From Deroplatys truncata (taxonomy: Eukaryota; Arthropoda; Insecta; Mantodea; Mantidae), in assembly GCA_030765065.1 (NCBI GenBank), contig CM060977.1, positions 128,282,295-128,346,294 on the forward strand: a DNA stretch of 64,000 bases, in the 5' to 3' direction. The position numbers were made by a program, and so were the translations under genes. Shown piece by piece: positions 33,555 to 43,918 of the stretch (position 1 is its first letter; the number at the start of each line of letters is the position of its first letter). Under the pieces are notes generated by a model, which saw nothing but the letters and a program-made list of their open reading frames with translations, had not been told where the DNA came from and searched no databases.

Positions 33555-33940
33555 TGTTCCAGAAATCACAAGTGGAATTGCCTCATCTACGGGGATGGCC
33601 AACATTTCGTTTTCGTCTTAGGTTATATATGGAAATTCTCTTCGGTAGTATTTTGTTACTCATTCTGATTAAATGTTCTGTCCACTTCTTGTTATATGAT
33701 TTCATTTATTCAATATTTTATATATTTACTTCCTCTATAATAGTTTCGTTTCTTATCCTATTTCTTCTTTTATATCCCTTTACATTACGTAGGAATAGCG
33801 TTTCTGCTGCTTGTATTTTGCTTTAATCGTTTGACTTAATCATTCCGTTTTCGCTTCAATATAACAACGAAGGAACTGCCATTATTTTTGTAATACTTAT
33901 ATAATAATTTCGATTTTGTTTATTTTCTTGTTTAGTTTAC
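33555..33940 (-). pseudogene. RTE-like LINE reverse transcriptase C-terminus, decayed
   Basis: On the minus strand one frame, broken by a few stops, reads KIMAVPSLLY, then SKIQAAETLFLRNVKGYKRR and NRIRNETIIEE, then a decayed spacer, KKWTEHLIRMSNKILPKRI and LRRKRNVGHPRR. This is the characteristic tail of RTE/Dong-type ORF2 proteins, often annotated as craniofacial development protein 2-like in insects: a pre-terminal LYGSE-type block, the AAEMRFLR-VKG block, and the W-EH-RM ... GRPRRRW end. The stops at 33560-33760 show that it is dead. The endonuclease and RT core are absent. Neighbouring 33074-33554 and 33941-34180 show nothing I recognise. Confidence 0.7.
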
Positions 33941-34189
33941 TATTATTAGTTATTGTTGTTACTGCGAATATGCCACATTTTGAGTAATAGTCATGCATAT
34001 GGTTTTTGTTATTAAAGTGCTTTCTGAAGAAATAATTGCTACCTAGAATTTTATTAGAAAATATTGGTATAATTAGTCTAGAACCCTTATTTCATATGTA
34101 TTTAACAAGCCTATTCTTTGTGAATATCGTCGCAAGCTAGACTAAAAAACTAGCATGTTTCTATTGAGTTTTTCCCCTCAAAATTAGAG

Positions 34190-34510
34190 CCGCAAGCGTT
34201 GTTTCCGGGCTCTCGCTCCGCAGTAGCACTCACTGCACGTCACAGCAGTCCTCCCCAACTCGCTCGGAGAACCGCACTTCATGTCGCAGCAGAAACACAC
34301 TCACCAATTCGCTTACTCACTCACTGAGGGACTCACGTTCGTCAGAACGCTCGTATACACATTCTGGAAGCAGGGCAAGGAAGATTCCAGAAGATTCTGG
34401 TTATCTGCCTATAGTGCTTCTGGTATTTACGCCGGGTTGGAGCGCCTATTATCTTTTTTTTTATCTCTGACTGCCTGGTGCCGGCCTCCCGGTAACCTTG
34501 AGTCATAGCA
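34190..34510 (+). repeat. Low-copy repeat with heat-shock elements, copy 1
   Basis: Moderately GC-rich block. Its part 34340-34445 is colinear with the minus strand of 47640-47725 (shared: 'ttctgga', 'agaagattctg', 'gcttctggt', 'ttacgcc', 'gagcgc'). The 75-aa ORF at 34281 matches nothing I know. It could be a decayed LTR, a promoter fragment or another retroposed unit. Confidence 0.55.
34362..34397. promoter_or_regulatory. Heat-shock element cluster
   Basis: GAA and TTC alternate with exact 5-bp phase: GAA 34380, TTC 34385, GAA 34390, TTC 34395. This is a perfect four-pentamer nGAAn array, the binding form for trimeric HSF. A further TTC 34362 / GAA 34367 pair lies just upstream. Confidence 0.65.
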
Positions 34511-34639
34511 ACTTTGTCAAATGCAAGTAAACTATAACAGGCTTTATGTCATTAAATTATAATGAGCATTAAATAATTTAATTGTTAATGGAATTAATTG
34601 TTCTTCTACACAAGCCGTGTGTTGGACAGGGTTGGAAAG

Positions 34640-34715
34640 GTAGAATCAGGCGACTGAAAACTTCAATCTCCCGACCTCCGTCAGGTTGCTCTAACCACTG
34701 AGCTACCATGGCAAC
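34640..34715 (-). repeat. tRNA-like SINE head
   Basis: The minus strand reads GGTAGCTCAGTGGTTAGAGC (a textbook D-arm and A box). The B-box region (GAGATTGAAGTTTTC) is degraded and the acceptor ends do not pair, so this is a tRNA-derived repeat and not a tRNA gene. Confidence 0.5.
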
Positions 34716-35864
34716 ATGCCGGCACGACACTAAATTATCCAGCTGATTCTCATTTATCCTGGTAAACCACAAGGAGATCTCAAATTGTATTGTGAGGACA
34801 TACCCCAATGGCAACTTACAATGTTGTAAGTACTATAAGTCACGGGCTTCATAGTTTCAACCACTATTAGATCAATTAATGGAATTATTAATCAGGCAAC
34901 TAAATTACTTGCAATATTGTATATAGCATTGAATTTTTCAGTCGCCTGATTCTACCTTTTCAATTTAATTATTAGTTTTGTTATAGTAAGCTTTTTGTTG
35001 TTGGAATTCTTATTTTAATGCATGTATGAACAGCAAAAACTATTTGCCAATTAAAATTCCGCATTTTAGAAAGATATTTCGTTATCAAAGTATGATATTT
35101 TCAGTATTCATGGTTCCTAGAAGCTGTAAGCATCCTATTCGTACCAAGTAACCAGTACGCTTCGTGTTTCAATATTACGACTTTATTTTATGTTATGTTT
35201 TACAAGAGAATTGGTTATTTAAAATAACCTCACAGGCATTTAAAGCTCTCAATTTTAATCCGGTAAATTCTAGAGAGTTTCCGCTACCTGACTCAACTGC
35301 ACAAAGTAAATGAACTACCCTACGCAAAGGCTCTTGGGAGTGTTAAATTTATATATTTTTCGTTATCGAATAACATGACATCTAATTTAGAACATCCCGA
35401 TTTTTGAAGCAGATGTCAACGTTTGCCTGTGTACATGTTCTCATCAAGATTACGGTGTATGATCTGAACACACTGGTATTTCACCAGGCAGTCTAATAAT
35501 ACGCCAGAGTGAACGGAAACATCTGGTCATGAGCGTAGGATAAAACCTAAATGGAATTTTTCTCTTTAAAATCTACTTCCTACTTTCATTTATTTATTTG
35601 CTCTTCTCTTTTGATTTGTTTCTCTCCCCTGCATTTCCATTTGTATCTATTTTCATATTATAATGCACTTTCCTTGTCCTTTGTTTCAAGTTGTTCATAT
35701 TAATTACTTGTATCTTTCTTTCACTCCAATGCCATTTTCATACAGATTACTATATAGTGCTCACAGGTACATATTCTGACAGCGACTAGCTCGATTGTTG
35801 CAGCGAAGGTAAGTATAGTATATAACAGATGTCAGAGACCGGCTTTTTCTGGAACTGGACAGAT

Positions 35865-35941
35865 AGAGATAGAGCGACAGAGCGACAGAGAGACAGAGAG
35901 ACAGAGAGATAGAGAGACAGAGAGATAGAGAGATAGAGATA
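35865..35941. repeat. (GACAGA/GATAGA)n microsatellite
   Basis: Imperfect hexanucleotide purine-rich tract. The flanking 34720-35860 holds nothing I recognise. Confidence 0.9.
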
Positions 35942-36106
35942 CTTTATTTGTTCATTTTTTCACACACAATCTATTTTACAATATTTAACTTATAAGCTAA
36001 CTTAACCTATTGTACAAATTTTCAGAATGGAGCGTGTAGGTTCAGACTTGGGAGTCAGCCGACCAAGATTATGTGAGTTAAGAGTTCCTGAGCAAATTAT
36101 TTGATT

Positions 36107-36107
<1 letters not shown>

Positions 36108-36185
<78 letters not shown>

Positions 36186-36186
36186 A
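36108..36186. repeat. (CAG)n(TAG)n trinucleotide repeat
   Basis: Five or so CAG units followed by about twenty TAG units. The threonine-rich and leucine-rich ORFs across it are artefacts of the repeat. Confidence 0.9.
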
Positions 36187-36249
36187 TATTTGCGGTATTA
36201 GTTGTAATAGAAGTATAAATATGTATAAGTAGTTGCAGTAATAGTAGTA

Positions 36250-36325
36250 ATGATAGTAGTTTGAACCTGGGATCTTCCCCATTGAGTCCAACGCTCACAC
36301 TGTTACGCTACGAGTGGATGTTGCT
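36250..36325 (-). repeat. tRNA-like SINE head
   Basis: Minus-strand A-like GTAGCGTAACAGTG and B-box-like AGGTTCAAAC at tRNA spacing, without acceptor pairing. Confidence 0.4.
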
Positions 36326-36603
36326 GCATGCATAACAATCGTTTCGGGGCCAAAATTAATACGACGCGATGCAGTGGACAGTTCTTACGGCATAACCTGT
36401 AAAATGCCGTGACTGCATATCTTCTCAATTCGCAGGCTGAGAAGACTCACCCGGTATATTAGAATTATGCAGTAGTATGTAGTAGTATAAATAATATTAT
36501 CATTTATCTGTTATTTAACTTTTACAAAGTATTAGACATCGTCGTACCACATTCACATAGGGTTATCCACCTTCTCTTATGCTTAAATTTAAAACTCAAA
36601 GTA

Positions 36604-36632
36604 ATATTATTATTATTATTATTATTGTTATT
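36604..36632. repeat. (ATT)n microsatellite
   Basis: Short run of TTA/ATT units in otherwise unremarkable DNA. Confidence 0.8.
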
Positions 36633-36837
36633 CAGTTTTATATACACACACTATTCTCTTACAGCTGCCTTAACGACAAGGCTGACCATTGAACTTGGAC
36701 ATTTTGAAATCAAAGTAAATGTCACCAGTAGTCAAGTTTACCAATCCCGAGCTCAGTGCTGTTTCAGAACTATTCCTAAAACAGAGTGGGAATAGAAGTA
36801 GGGGTAGTCAAAAGGAAAGGTTTACAAAAACTGCGCA

Positions 36838-36965
36838 CAGCGCCCCGAGTAAGCTTCAATGGCCCTGTTTGCTCCCGACTGACCCCTGAGAAGGGTGAGG
36901 GTTAGACCCAAAGGGTGACCTGATCCGGACGTTGATGTACGCAGTAGCGGCAGCTGCAGAAGGAC
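36838..36965 (-). mobile_element. SINE 3' fragment, reverse
   Basis: GC-rich piece containing 'gagggttagaccc', 'acctgatccggacg' and 'gcagctgcag', resembling the reverse SINE body at 52.26-52.32 kb ('ctaccagatccggatgacgacg'). Confidence 0.45.
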
Positions 36966-37192
36966 ACAATAGTGCATGAACACCCTCACTTAAGATATCT
37001 TGAGAATTTATTGGTTAATTTTTCTTTGGATGCTATTAAACGTAACCTAGGCATATGCGATAATTTACGGCGTTTAAATGTAACGCGCTACTCTAAACTC
37101 GATAAATAGTGGCAGCAGGGTCGCTAGCATATCCTGTCTTTTGCACGTTTTAAGCAGCTTCTGCGCATGCGAAAATAGTATGGGGCTAAATA

Positions 37193-38409
37193 CACTATGT
37201 GATCAAAAGTAAACCGGATATCCCCACAAACATAGGTTTTTCATCTTAGCTGCATTGTGCTGCCACCTACTGCCTGAGACTCATTCGCGAACTCAGTAGT
37301 CATTAGACATCCTGAAACAGCAGAATGGGACCCTCCGTGGAACTCAAGGACTTCGAACGTGGTCAGGTGATTGGATGTCACTTGTGTCAGAAGTCTGTAC
37401 GTGGGATTTCCACACTCCTAAACATCAATAAGTCCACTGTTTCTGATGTGATAGTGAAGAGGAAACGTGAAGGGACATGCGCAGCACAAAAGCGTACAGG
37501 CCGACCTCGTCTGTTGACTGACAGAGACCGCCGACATTTGAAGAGGATCGTAAAGAGTAATAGGCAGACATCTATCCAGACCATCATACAGGAATTCCAA
37601 ACTGCACCAGGATCCACTCCAAGTACTATGACAGTTAGGCGTGAGGTGAGAAACCTTGGATTCCATGGTCGAGCGGCTGCTCATAACCACACATCACGCA
37701 GGAAAATGCCAAACGACGCCTCGCTTGGTTTAAGGAGCGTCAACATTACACGATTGAACAGTGGCAAAACGTTGTGTGAAGTGACGAATGTGGCGATCCG
37801 ATGGCAGCTTGTGGGTATGGTGAACGTCATCTGCCAGCGTGTGTAGTACTAACAGTGAAATTCGGAGTTGGTGGTGTTATGGTTTGGTCATGTTTTTCCT
37901 GGAGGGGGCTTGCACCCCTTGTTGCTTTGCGTGACATGATCACCTACATTGATATTTTAAGCGCCTTCTTGCTTCCCACTGTTGAAGAGCAATTCGGGGA
38001 TGGCGATTGCATCTTTCAACACGATCGAGCACCTATTCGTACTGCACCGGCTGTGGCGGAGTGGTTACACGACAATAACATCCTTGTAATGGACTGCCCT
38101 GCACAGAATCCTGACTTGAATCCTATAGAACACCTTTGGGATGTTTTGGAACGCGGACTTCGTGACAGGCCTCACCGACCTACATCGATACATCTCCTCA
38201 GTTCCGCACTCCGTGAAGTGAAGAATGGGCGGCCATTCTCCAAGAAATCTTCCAGCACCTGATTGAAAGTATGCTTGCGAGAGTGAACGCTGTTATCAAG
38301 GATAAGGGTGGGCCAACACCATATTGACTTCCAGCATTACCGATTGACGGCGCCACAAACTTGTACGTCATTTTCAGCTAGGTGTCCGAATACTTTTGAT
38401 CACGTAGTG
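37193..38409 (+). mobile_element. Tc1-like DD34E transposon
   Basis: The terminal inverted repeats CACTATGTGATCAAAAGTA (left) and TACTTTTGATCACGTAGTG (right) differ at one position, and TA flanks both ends (37191-37192, 38410-38411). The 1217-bp interior carries one broken transposase gene. Confidence 0.9.
37325..38327 (+). pseudogene. Tc1 transposase (DD34E), inactivated
   Basis: The N-terminal part (37325-37700) has the bipartite helix-turn-helix: ELKDFERGQVIG, STLLNINKSTVSDVI, GRPRLLTDRDRRHLKRIV. A one-base frameshift at about 37700 moves to the frame KRRLAWFKERQHYTIEQWQNVV, where TGG has become TGA, followed by SDE (first Asp). About 20 codons seem missing after it. The rest keeps MVWSCFSWRGLAPLV, FQHDRAPIRTA (second Asp) and PDLNPIEHLWDVL (Glu), with exactly 34 residues between Asp and Glu. 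Another frameshift at about 38222 precedes the true C-terminus ending GGPTPY at 38327. The family excises and inserts DNA at TA; this copy cannot make an active enzyme. Confidence 0.9.
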
Positions 38410-38463
38410 TATATATGGATCGTGCACACTTGAAGAAGTGCACCAGCGACGAGGAACAGCGAC

Positions 38464-38497
38464 GTATGAAACAGTACATTCTTGTACTGTTTCATAC
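38464..38497. other. Perfect 15-bp inverted repeat
   Basis: GTATGAAACAGTACA and TGTACTGTTTCATAC pair perfectly over a 4-base loop, 55 bp outside the Tc1 right end. Too short for a typical miRNA precursor. It might be a protein-binding palindrome or a transposon scar. Confidence 0.6.
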
Positions 38498-38764
38498 AAG
38501 CGCTACAATTTTATGCCAATGTCACCATGTAGCAGCACCCTACGGCAAGAGTCGCTGTAGCAGAAGTTGGTAATGTGCACGAGCGCGGAATATTCTCCGG
38601 GTTTTTCCATACCATCCATAATCTCAACTACAATTAATGTTACACATTACTTCATTCTTACACTAACACGATTTACTTAATTATTTACACAGCGGTCAGG
38701 ATGTGCTAAGGACCTTGTAGCCACTTTTTATCCTAAAAAATGGTTTCATTAATGAAGTTATGCA

Positions 38765-38815
38765 TTATTATTGTTATTATTATTATTATTATTACTATTA
38801 TTATTGATGGTAATA
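38765..38815. repeat. (TTA)n microsatellite
   Basis: Imperfect TTA run just upstream of LTR copy 4. Confidence 0.85.
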
Positions 38816-38852
38816 TTGATGGAAGCAGCTGTGGTCATATTAGTTTGCTAAT

Positions 38853-39737
38853 TGAAGAAGGTGTATTGTAGTTTAGTTGTTGGGGAGCAAAACTTGATGA
38901 AGTAACTGCCCCACGTATGTTACAAAGTTTCCGTTGGCGTTCGCCCCAACTTTGCATTTCGATGGCCTTCGCCCCAACGTTTAGGAGTTAACTTTGTGTT
39001 TTAATTTTTCTTTAAATAATATATATATATATTAATGTTTGCCTCGGCTGCGTCAATATTAATTTTCTAGAGACCTGTTTCTCTTAACAGGGTGTGATAC
39101 GACTAAGGAATCTAGGGTTTCACAAATTATAATTTTTACTTCACTCCATTTATTAATCCTTTACACGATATAATAATACTTCAATTATATAGAGAGCTGT
39201 GAGATTATTTATTAATTGCACTTTTAAACACGTAAACTACATAATATTCTCGCCGTATTAATATTTTGTCTCACACTGGATACGGACGGGTGTAGCGTCC
39301 GGTTAGGAACGCTGTCTACACGCAACTGCCGCCTGAATGTGTACAATTTGCTCTATTTCAAATCTCCGATTGACTAATCCTGCTCCAATAGAATACCTTC
39401 ATTTAACTTAAGCTTTCTCTGGTTGTTGATGGGCTATTTATTAACTGTCTCAAAAGTTACATTATTGTTGCTCCAAGAATTAATAGTAGCATCATTAAAC
39501 TTTCCAATTCATTGTTACCTCATTGTTAGGAACTTTTGAGCTATATTCTCACCGCTCCTGCATTATTAAATTATATCATTATTAAACATGTATATAATAG
39601 TATAACATATAAAATGACTGTAATATACACTTTTTATATATTGTTACATACACATATTGCTTTAAGGCGGGCTGTTATTGAATTTATATGTCATATAATT
39701 AGATTAAAATCATTTAAGTGTTAAAAATACTACCTCA
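38853..39737 (-). mobile_element. Solo LTR copy 4, reverse, with perfect 4-bp TSD
   Basis: TAAT at 38849-38852 and 39738-39741 flanks a unit beginning TGAAGAAGG and ending ACTACCTCA on plus, so the termini are TG...CA. Read on minus it carries CCAAT motifs, AATAAA-type signals and the GGGGCGAAGGCC-containing 3' region of the family. No internal domain remains. The 4-bp duplication suggests a Gypsy-type integrase but does not prove it. Confidence 0.85.
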
Positions 39738-39884
39738 TAATAATTATAACTACTATGCAGCAGATGTTATTTAACATTTTCAGGGCTTTCTGGCTAACTT
39801 TTTGTGAAGGTGTACTCACGAACCAGTACTGGATGTACGCTAACATCCTTAGCGATTCAGACGGAGCTCATCCTGACGCCGGCT

Positions 39885-40235
39885 AGTACTGCCTAATCCT
39901 CATGCCCCCGGGACACTTGTTGCAATGTGACAAACTCCCAGGAGGGGATGCTCCAGCAGGCCCACCAAATATCGGAGAGAAACCCTTACAAAGCGCACAA
40001 TACACCCTCCAGTTCAACAAGCCGATCGCAGTCGCCTGGCCCTTCAACCCTGATACAGATGAAAGGTAATGATGAGTACAGGAAATTATCGAGAAAAGAG
40101 GAACCACCCCAGCATTCGCCTACCGATCCTGGAAAACCATGAAAGAAAACCATGGTCAGAGTGGCATACCCGACGGAAAGAGAACCCGAGTTCTCCCGAA
40201 TATGAATCTTGCTCAGTTCCGAGAACAGAAGTATA
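39885..40235 (-). mobile_element. SINE copy, reverse
   Basis: Contains, in reverse, the family blocks 'caaccctgatacagatga' (complement of CATCTGTTTCAGGGTTG), 'agcattcgcctaccgatcctgg' and 'accatggtcagagtgg', in the same order as at 52.5-52.7 kb. The tRNA-like head is degraded. 40236-40928 shows nothing I recognise. Confidence 0.6.
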
Positions 40236-40933
40236 AGATAAGGAGAAATAAAGTGGCTTAAAGTGAAAAAAGAAAAGAGGATTTAAGGACGCAAGAAGGC
40301 GCATATTGGCCCTTGGCGGCTGTCGCTCGGGTAATCACACAGTGCTCGAACGTGCTAAGAATTTAGTTCTACCTGGAGCACAGGTTGTCAAAAGAAATCA
40401 TTCCACACCAAGTCTCCATAAGAAGCGTAGCTTTGCCGAAGAAAAATCTACTTTAATTAAAATCTTCCAGAGGCAGTGGCTTTTCCCTGCGCTTCTGTTT
40501 GTTTTTATTTTATTCAGCTGAAAAGAAATGAAATGTGTCAGTATCAGATGCGGTAGGTATAGAAAACCGCATCTCCCAGCCATGTTCAATTTATACCATT
40601 AGCTTATTTCTTTGTTTGTGCCAGCTCAGCGCAGGGGATGGGGGTCTTATTTTTTGTACCTGTCATTATCATCTGCATTCTCGACTAAGCTTGGCAGTGG
40701 AAAATAACATGCTTCAGAACATAGTGGTGTCAGTATTTATAAAAATAGACGTCGTTTGTTACGTAGCTTTATTTTGATATATTAATGTTATGCATATAAA
40801 TACAGGTATTAACGAGCTGCAAATGTAAAAACTTCAGTAGAATTCCTTAAACATGGTTAAAATTTATTGTGTTTTATCACTCACCTTAATGTTCTCAAGT
40901 AGGTATATTATTTCACACATGAGAACGCTTTTT

Positions 40934-41796
40934 ACTTTCTCTACTACGTACAGTAAGTAGGGGAAGTATTGTATTCCACCCAAAAATTCGATATTTCACC
41001 GGAAATACATGTTTTGAGACACCCTGAATCCAAAAAAAGCATTTTTGAAAACATGTCCGTGTGTGTGTTTGTCTGTCTGTCTGTAAACAGCATAACTCAG
41101 AAACGAACAGTCGGATAAACACCAAACATGGTGTTTAAGTTCAGTATTTTTCACAGATGCGACACGAAGGTTTTAAAGAACCCCCACCCCAGATTACCCT
41201 TTAGATAGAAGATTTTCAAAAATTTTAATTTTCTCAAAAAAGCTCTAACGATTTTGATTAAAATATCATATGTTTACGATATTTTTATGAAAATAAAATG
41301 TATATCTTGAATTTTCTGGGAATGTCTCCAAATGTATTCTTCATTGTGAACGACTTTTGCATAACTGGTAAACCATAAGAGATAGACAAAATGTTACTAC
41401 ACAAAACATGTAGATCGCGTTAAAATACACAATTTATATCATAAACATTTTTTTTGTTGAGTGAGCCATTTTCGAGATATTGCTTGTTATTCCCTTAATT
41501 TTTCAATACTTATTCATTTTTTTTGTCTTGGATATGCAAAGATTATTAATCTGTGGCAAAGGGAATAGTGCTGCACCTGGCAACTAGCTATTAAGATATA
41601 TGTATGTGCTTAAAGGCTACTGTATTTCTATATTGCTCTTGCAAATATGTATTCCCCTTACCTCTACAAGAAAATTAGAAATAAGATAGAGTCTGCAAAT
41701 GTTTATCTCGATTAACATGAAGTAGATGGAGAATAAGCGTTTGTAAAAATAGTTTGTACAAGAGTAGAGAAAGTCATGTGAGTGTAACACATCAGA
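40934..41796 (+). mobile_element. Repeat A copy, forward, T5 on both sides
   Basis: Complete copy from ACTTTCTCTACTACG to CATCAGA, with TTTTT at 40929-40933 and 41797-41801. The 70-aa minus-strand ORF at 40913-41125 is the same shadow frame found in other copies. Confidence 0.85.
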
Positions 41797-42117
41797 TTTT
41801 TCAATACTTATTTTCTCAAATGGGAATTCGTTATTCATTTTTTTTGTCTTGGATATGCAAAGAGTATTAATCTGTGGCAAAGGGAATGGTGCTGCACCTA
41901 GCAACCAGCTATTCAGAGATATGTATGTGCTTCAAGGCTACTGTATTTCTATATTGCACTTGTAAATATATATTCCCCTTACATCTACAAGAAAATTAGC
42001 AATAAGATAGAGTCTGCAAATGTTTATCTCAATTAACATGAAGTAGATGGAGAATAAGCGTTTGTAAAAATATTTTGTACAAGAGTAGAGAAAGACGTGT
42101 GAGTGTAATACATCAGA
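41797..42117 (+). repeat. Tandem duplicate of Repeat A 3' part
   Basis: Starts TTTTTCAATACTTA exactly as 41499 does and repeats the following 300 bp to a second right end (CATCAGA). Consistent with unequal crossing-over between two T5 sites. Confidence 0.75.
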
Positions 42118-42164
42118 TTTTGTTAATTTTTTTGTCGACTATAAACAGCTATGATGGTGGAAAG

Positions 42165-42275
42165 AACTGAAAAACTATGTCATAGCTGTGATTTGAACCA
42201 CGGATCCTTGACTTACCGTGCCGTTGCTCTAACCAACTAAGCTACCATAGCAACATCTTGGCAGATTTTTAAACT
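42165..42275 (-). repeat. tRNA-like SINE head
   Basis: The minus strand has GGTAGCTTAGTTGGTTAGAG and, 40 bases on, GTGGTTCAAATCAC (A and B boxes). The 5' GCTATGG and 3' CTATGAC do not form an acceptor stem. Confidence 0.5.
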
Positions 42276-42360
42276 CCCCAACAGACTTACATTTTCCTAT
42301 TTAAACTACGAGATGCCTTCAAATTTATTCTGAGATAAAGAAAGTTATTCTGTAGTTCAA

Positions 42361-43135
42361 TATTCTACATACATAGCGAGTAGGGAAGGTACTGCATTCC
42401 ACCAAAGAATTCTATACTGAGATTTGACCGAAAATGAATGCCTTGTGGCCCCCTGAATCCAGAATACAGCATTCGAAAAAAAAAGAAAAAGAAGATTTTG
42501 CTCCGTGTGTATGTCTGTGAAGAGCATAACTCAAAAACAAAACGTTGGACTACCAAATTTGGTATTTAAATTCGCTACCTTAAAAGATGTGACAAGAAGA
42601 TTTAAAAAAAATTCCTCCTCCCACAACTAGCCTTTACATGAAACATTTGATTTTCTGAAAAATGGCTCAAACAATGTTGATTAAAATGCCACATACTGTT
42701 ATCTTGTTTAACTGGTAAACGTTAAGCGATAGACGAAAACGCACTATACACACACACACACACACACACACACATCTGGTTCTCTTTATAAAACAAACAG
42801 TTTACTTCAAATAACTTTCTTGTGGCATAGAGAATCCTCTAGTACTGGTTCGAGTTGTTCAATACTTTGTCATTCTTTTGAAATCCTATCAACCTTTGAG
42901 TTGTTTCTCGCGATTGCATGGAAAGAGTGAGGCCTGGATACAGTTTCCAGTTCTTAAATATTTGACTACCGTTATTTCCTGCATTTATAACGAAATGTCC
43001 AAATTAGGCATGTCTGCAAAGCTTTATGTCAATTAAAATGAAATATATAGAAAAATAAGCTTTAGTAAGAATACCTTTTAAACCCTTAATAAATGATAGA
43101 AGGTAGAGAAGGTCATGTGAATGTAACACCTAAGG
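42361..43135 (+). mobile_element. Repeat A' copy, forward
   Basis: Runs from 'ctacatacatagcgagtaggg' to 'ggtagagaaggtcatgtgaatgtaacacc' with the A' centre ('ttgtggcatagagaatcc', 'gagttgtttctcgcgattgcatgg'). A CA microsatellite occupies about 42747-42773. Confidence 0.7.
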
Positions 43136-43384
43136 ATTTTTATTTATAGTTTTGTTTTATTAATATTGTACTGCACTTTTAGTGGACTGCATATAAATCC
43201 ATTCTATTTTTTCTTTGAAGGGAGTTTAATTTCCACTTTAATTTTCGTGTCGGCTTATCAACCTGAACGTTTATATACTCTAAGTGGACTTGCAATCTCG
43301 TTATTAGGGCAAGCAATGATAGTAATTAATTTATTTTAACCACATGTCTTGAGAGTCAGGCAGGGAATTTGACCGGCATTTTCC

Positions 43385-43450
43385 TACAGTAGCTCAGTTG
43401 GTTAGAGCAGCGACATACTAAGCCGAGGATCCGTGGTTTCTAGCCTACAC
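43385..43450 (+). repeat. tRNA-like SINE head
   Basis: GTAGCTCAGTTGGTTAGAGC is an excellent A box/D-arm. The B region (GGTTTCTAGCC) is mutated. A related remnant with an exact B box (GGTTCAAATCCC) follows at 43645-43710. Confidence 0.45.
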
Positions 43451-43644
43451 TCGCCATATATGAAACAACAATGAAATTATCATTCATTGACCTAAACGTT
43501 GGTTAATTATAACGCCCGGCACTTAAGTACTTACAAGATTTTAAGTCGCCACTGGGGCATGTTATCTCAAAATAAATTTGAGAAGCCTTGTGGTTTAACG
43601 GGGAAAATGCGAGTCAGAAATTTAATATGGTGCCAGTATGTTGT

Positions 43645-43710
43645 AATAATAGATCAGCGGCACGGTAAACTGAACATCCTGGTTCAAATCCCGGCTATGG
43701 AAATGCATTT
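43645..43710 (+). repeat. tRNA-like SINE head
   Basis: Degraded A region followed by the exact B box GGTTCAAATCCC and 'ggctatgg', the same ending as the element at 42.2 kb. Confidence 0.4.
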
Positions 43711-43918
43711 TTCAGTCTTTGAAAAGTTAAATTGAGTTTTATTTAACTCTTATGGTTCTTAGCGTTCCATTCTATATTGGGCGTGGAATGGAAATTTTGC
43801 TCAGAAGACTCTTCATCAGGCTTGAGGCACTTCTACGTGCCGTAAATCTACGACACGTAACTCCGGCTTTACTTCCCTTCCGCAAGAAGCCATGCTAAGA
43901 ATTTTTACGTTCGAAAAT

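Noticed and set aside
36002..36298. Poly-threonine and poly-leucine ORFs
   Set aside because: Translations of the CAG/TAG trinucleotide tract.
42165..42275. Possible tRNA gene
   Set aside because: Good A and B boxes, but the 5' and 3' acceptor segments do not pair and the T-stem has a mismatch.
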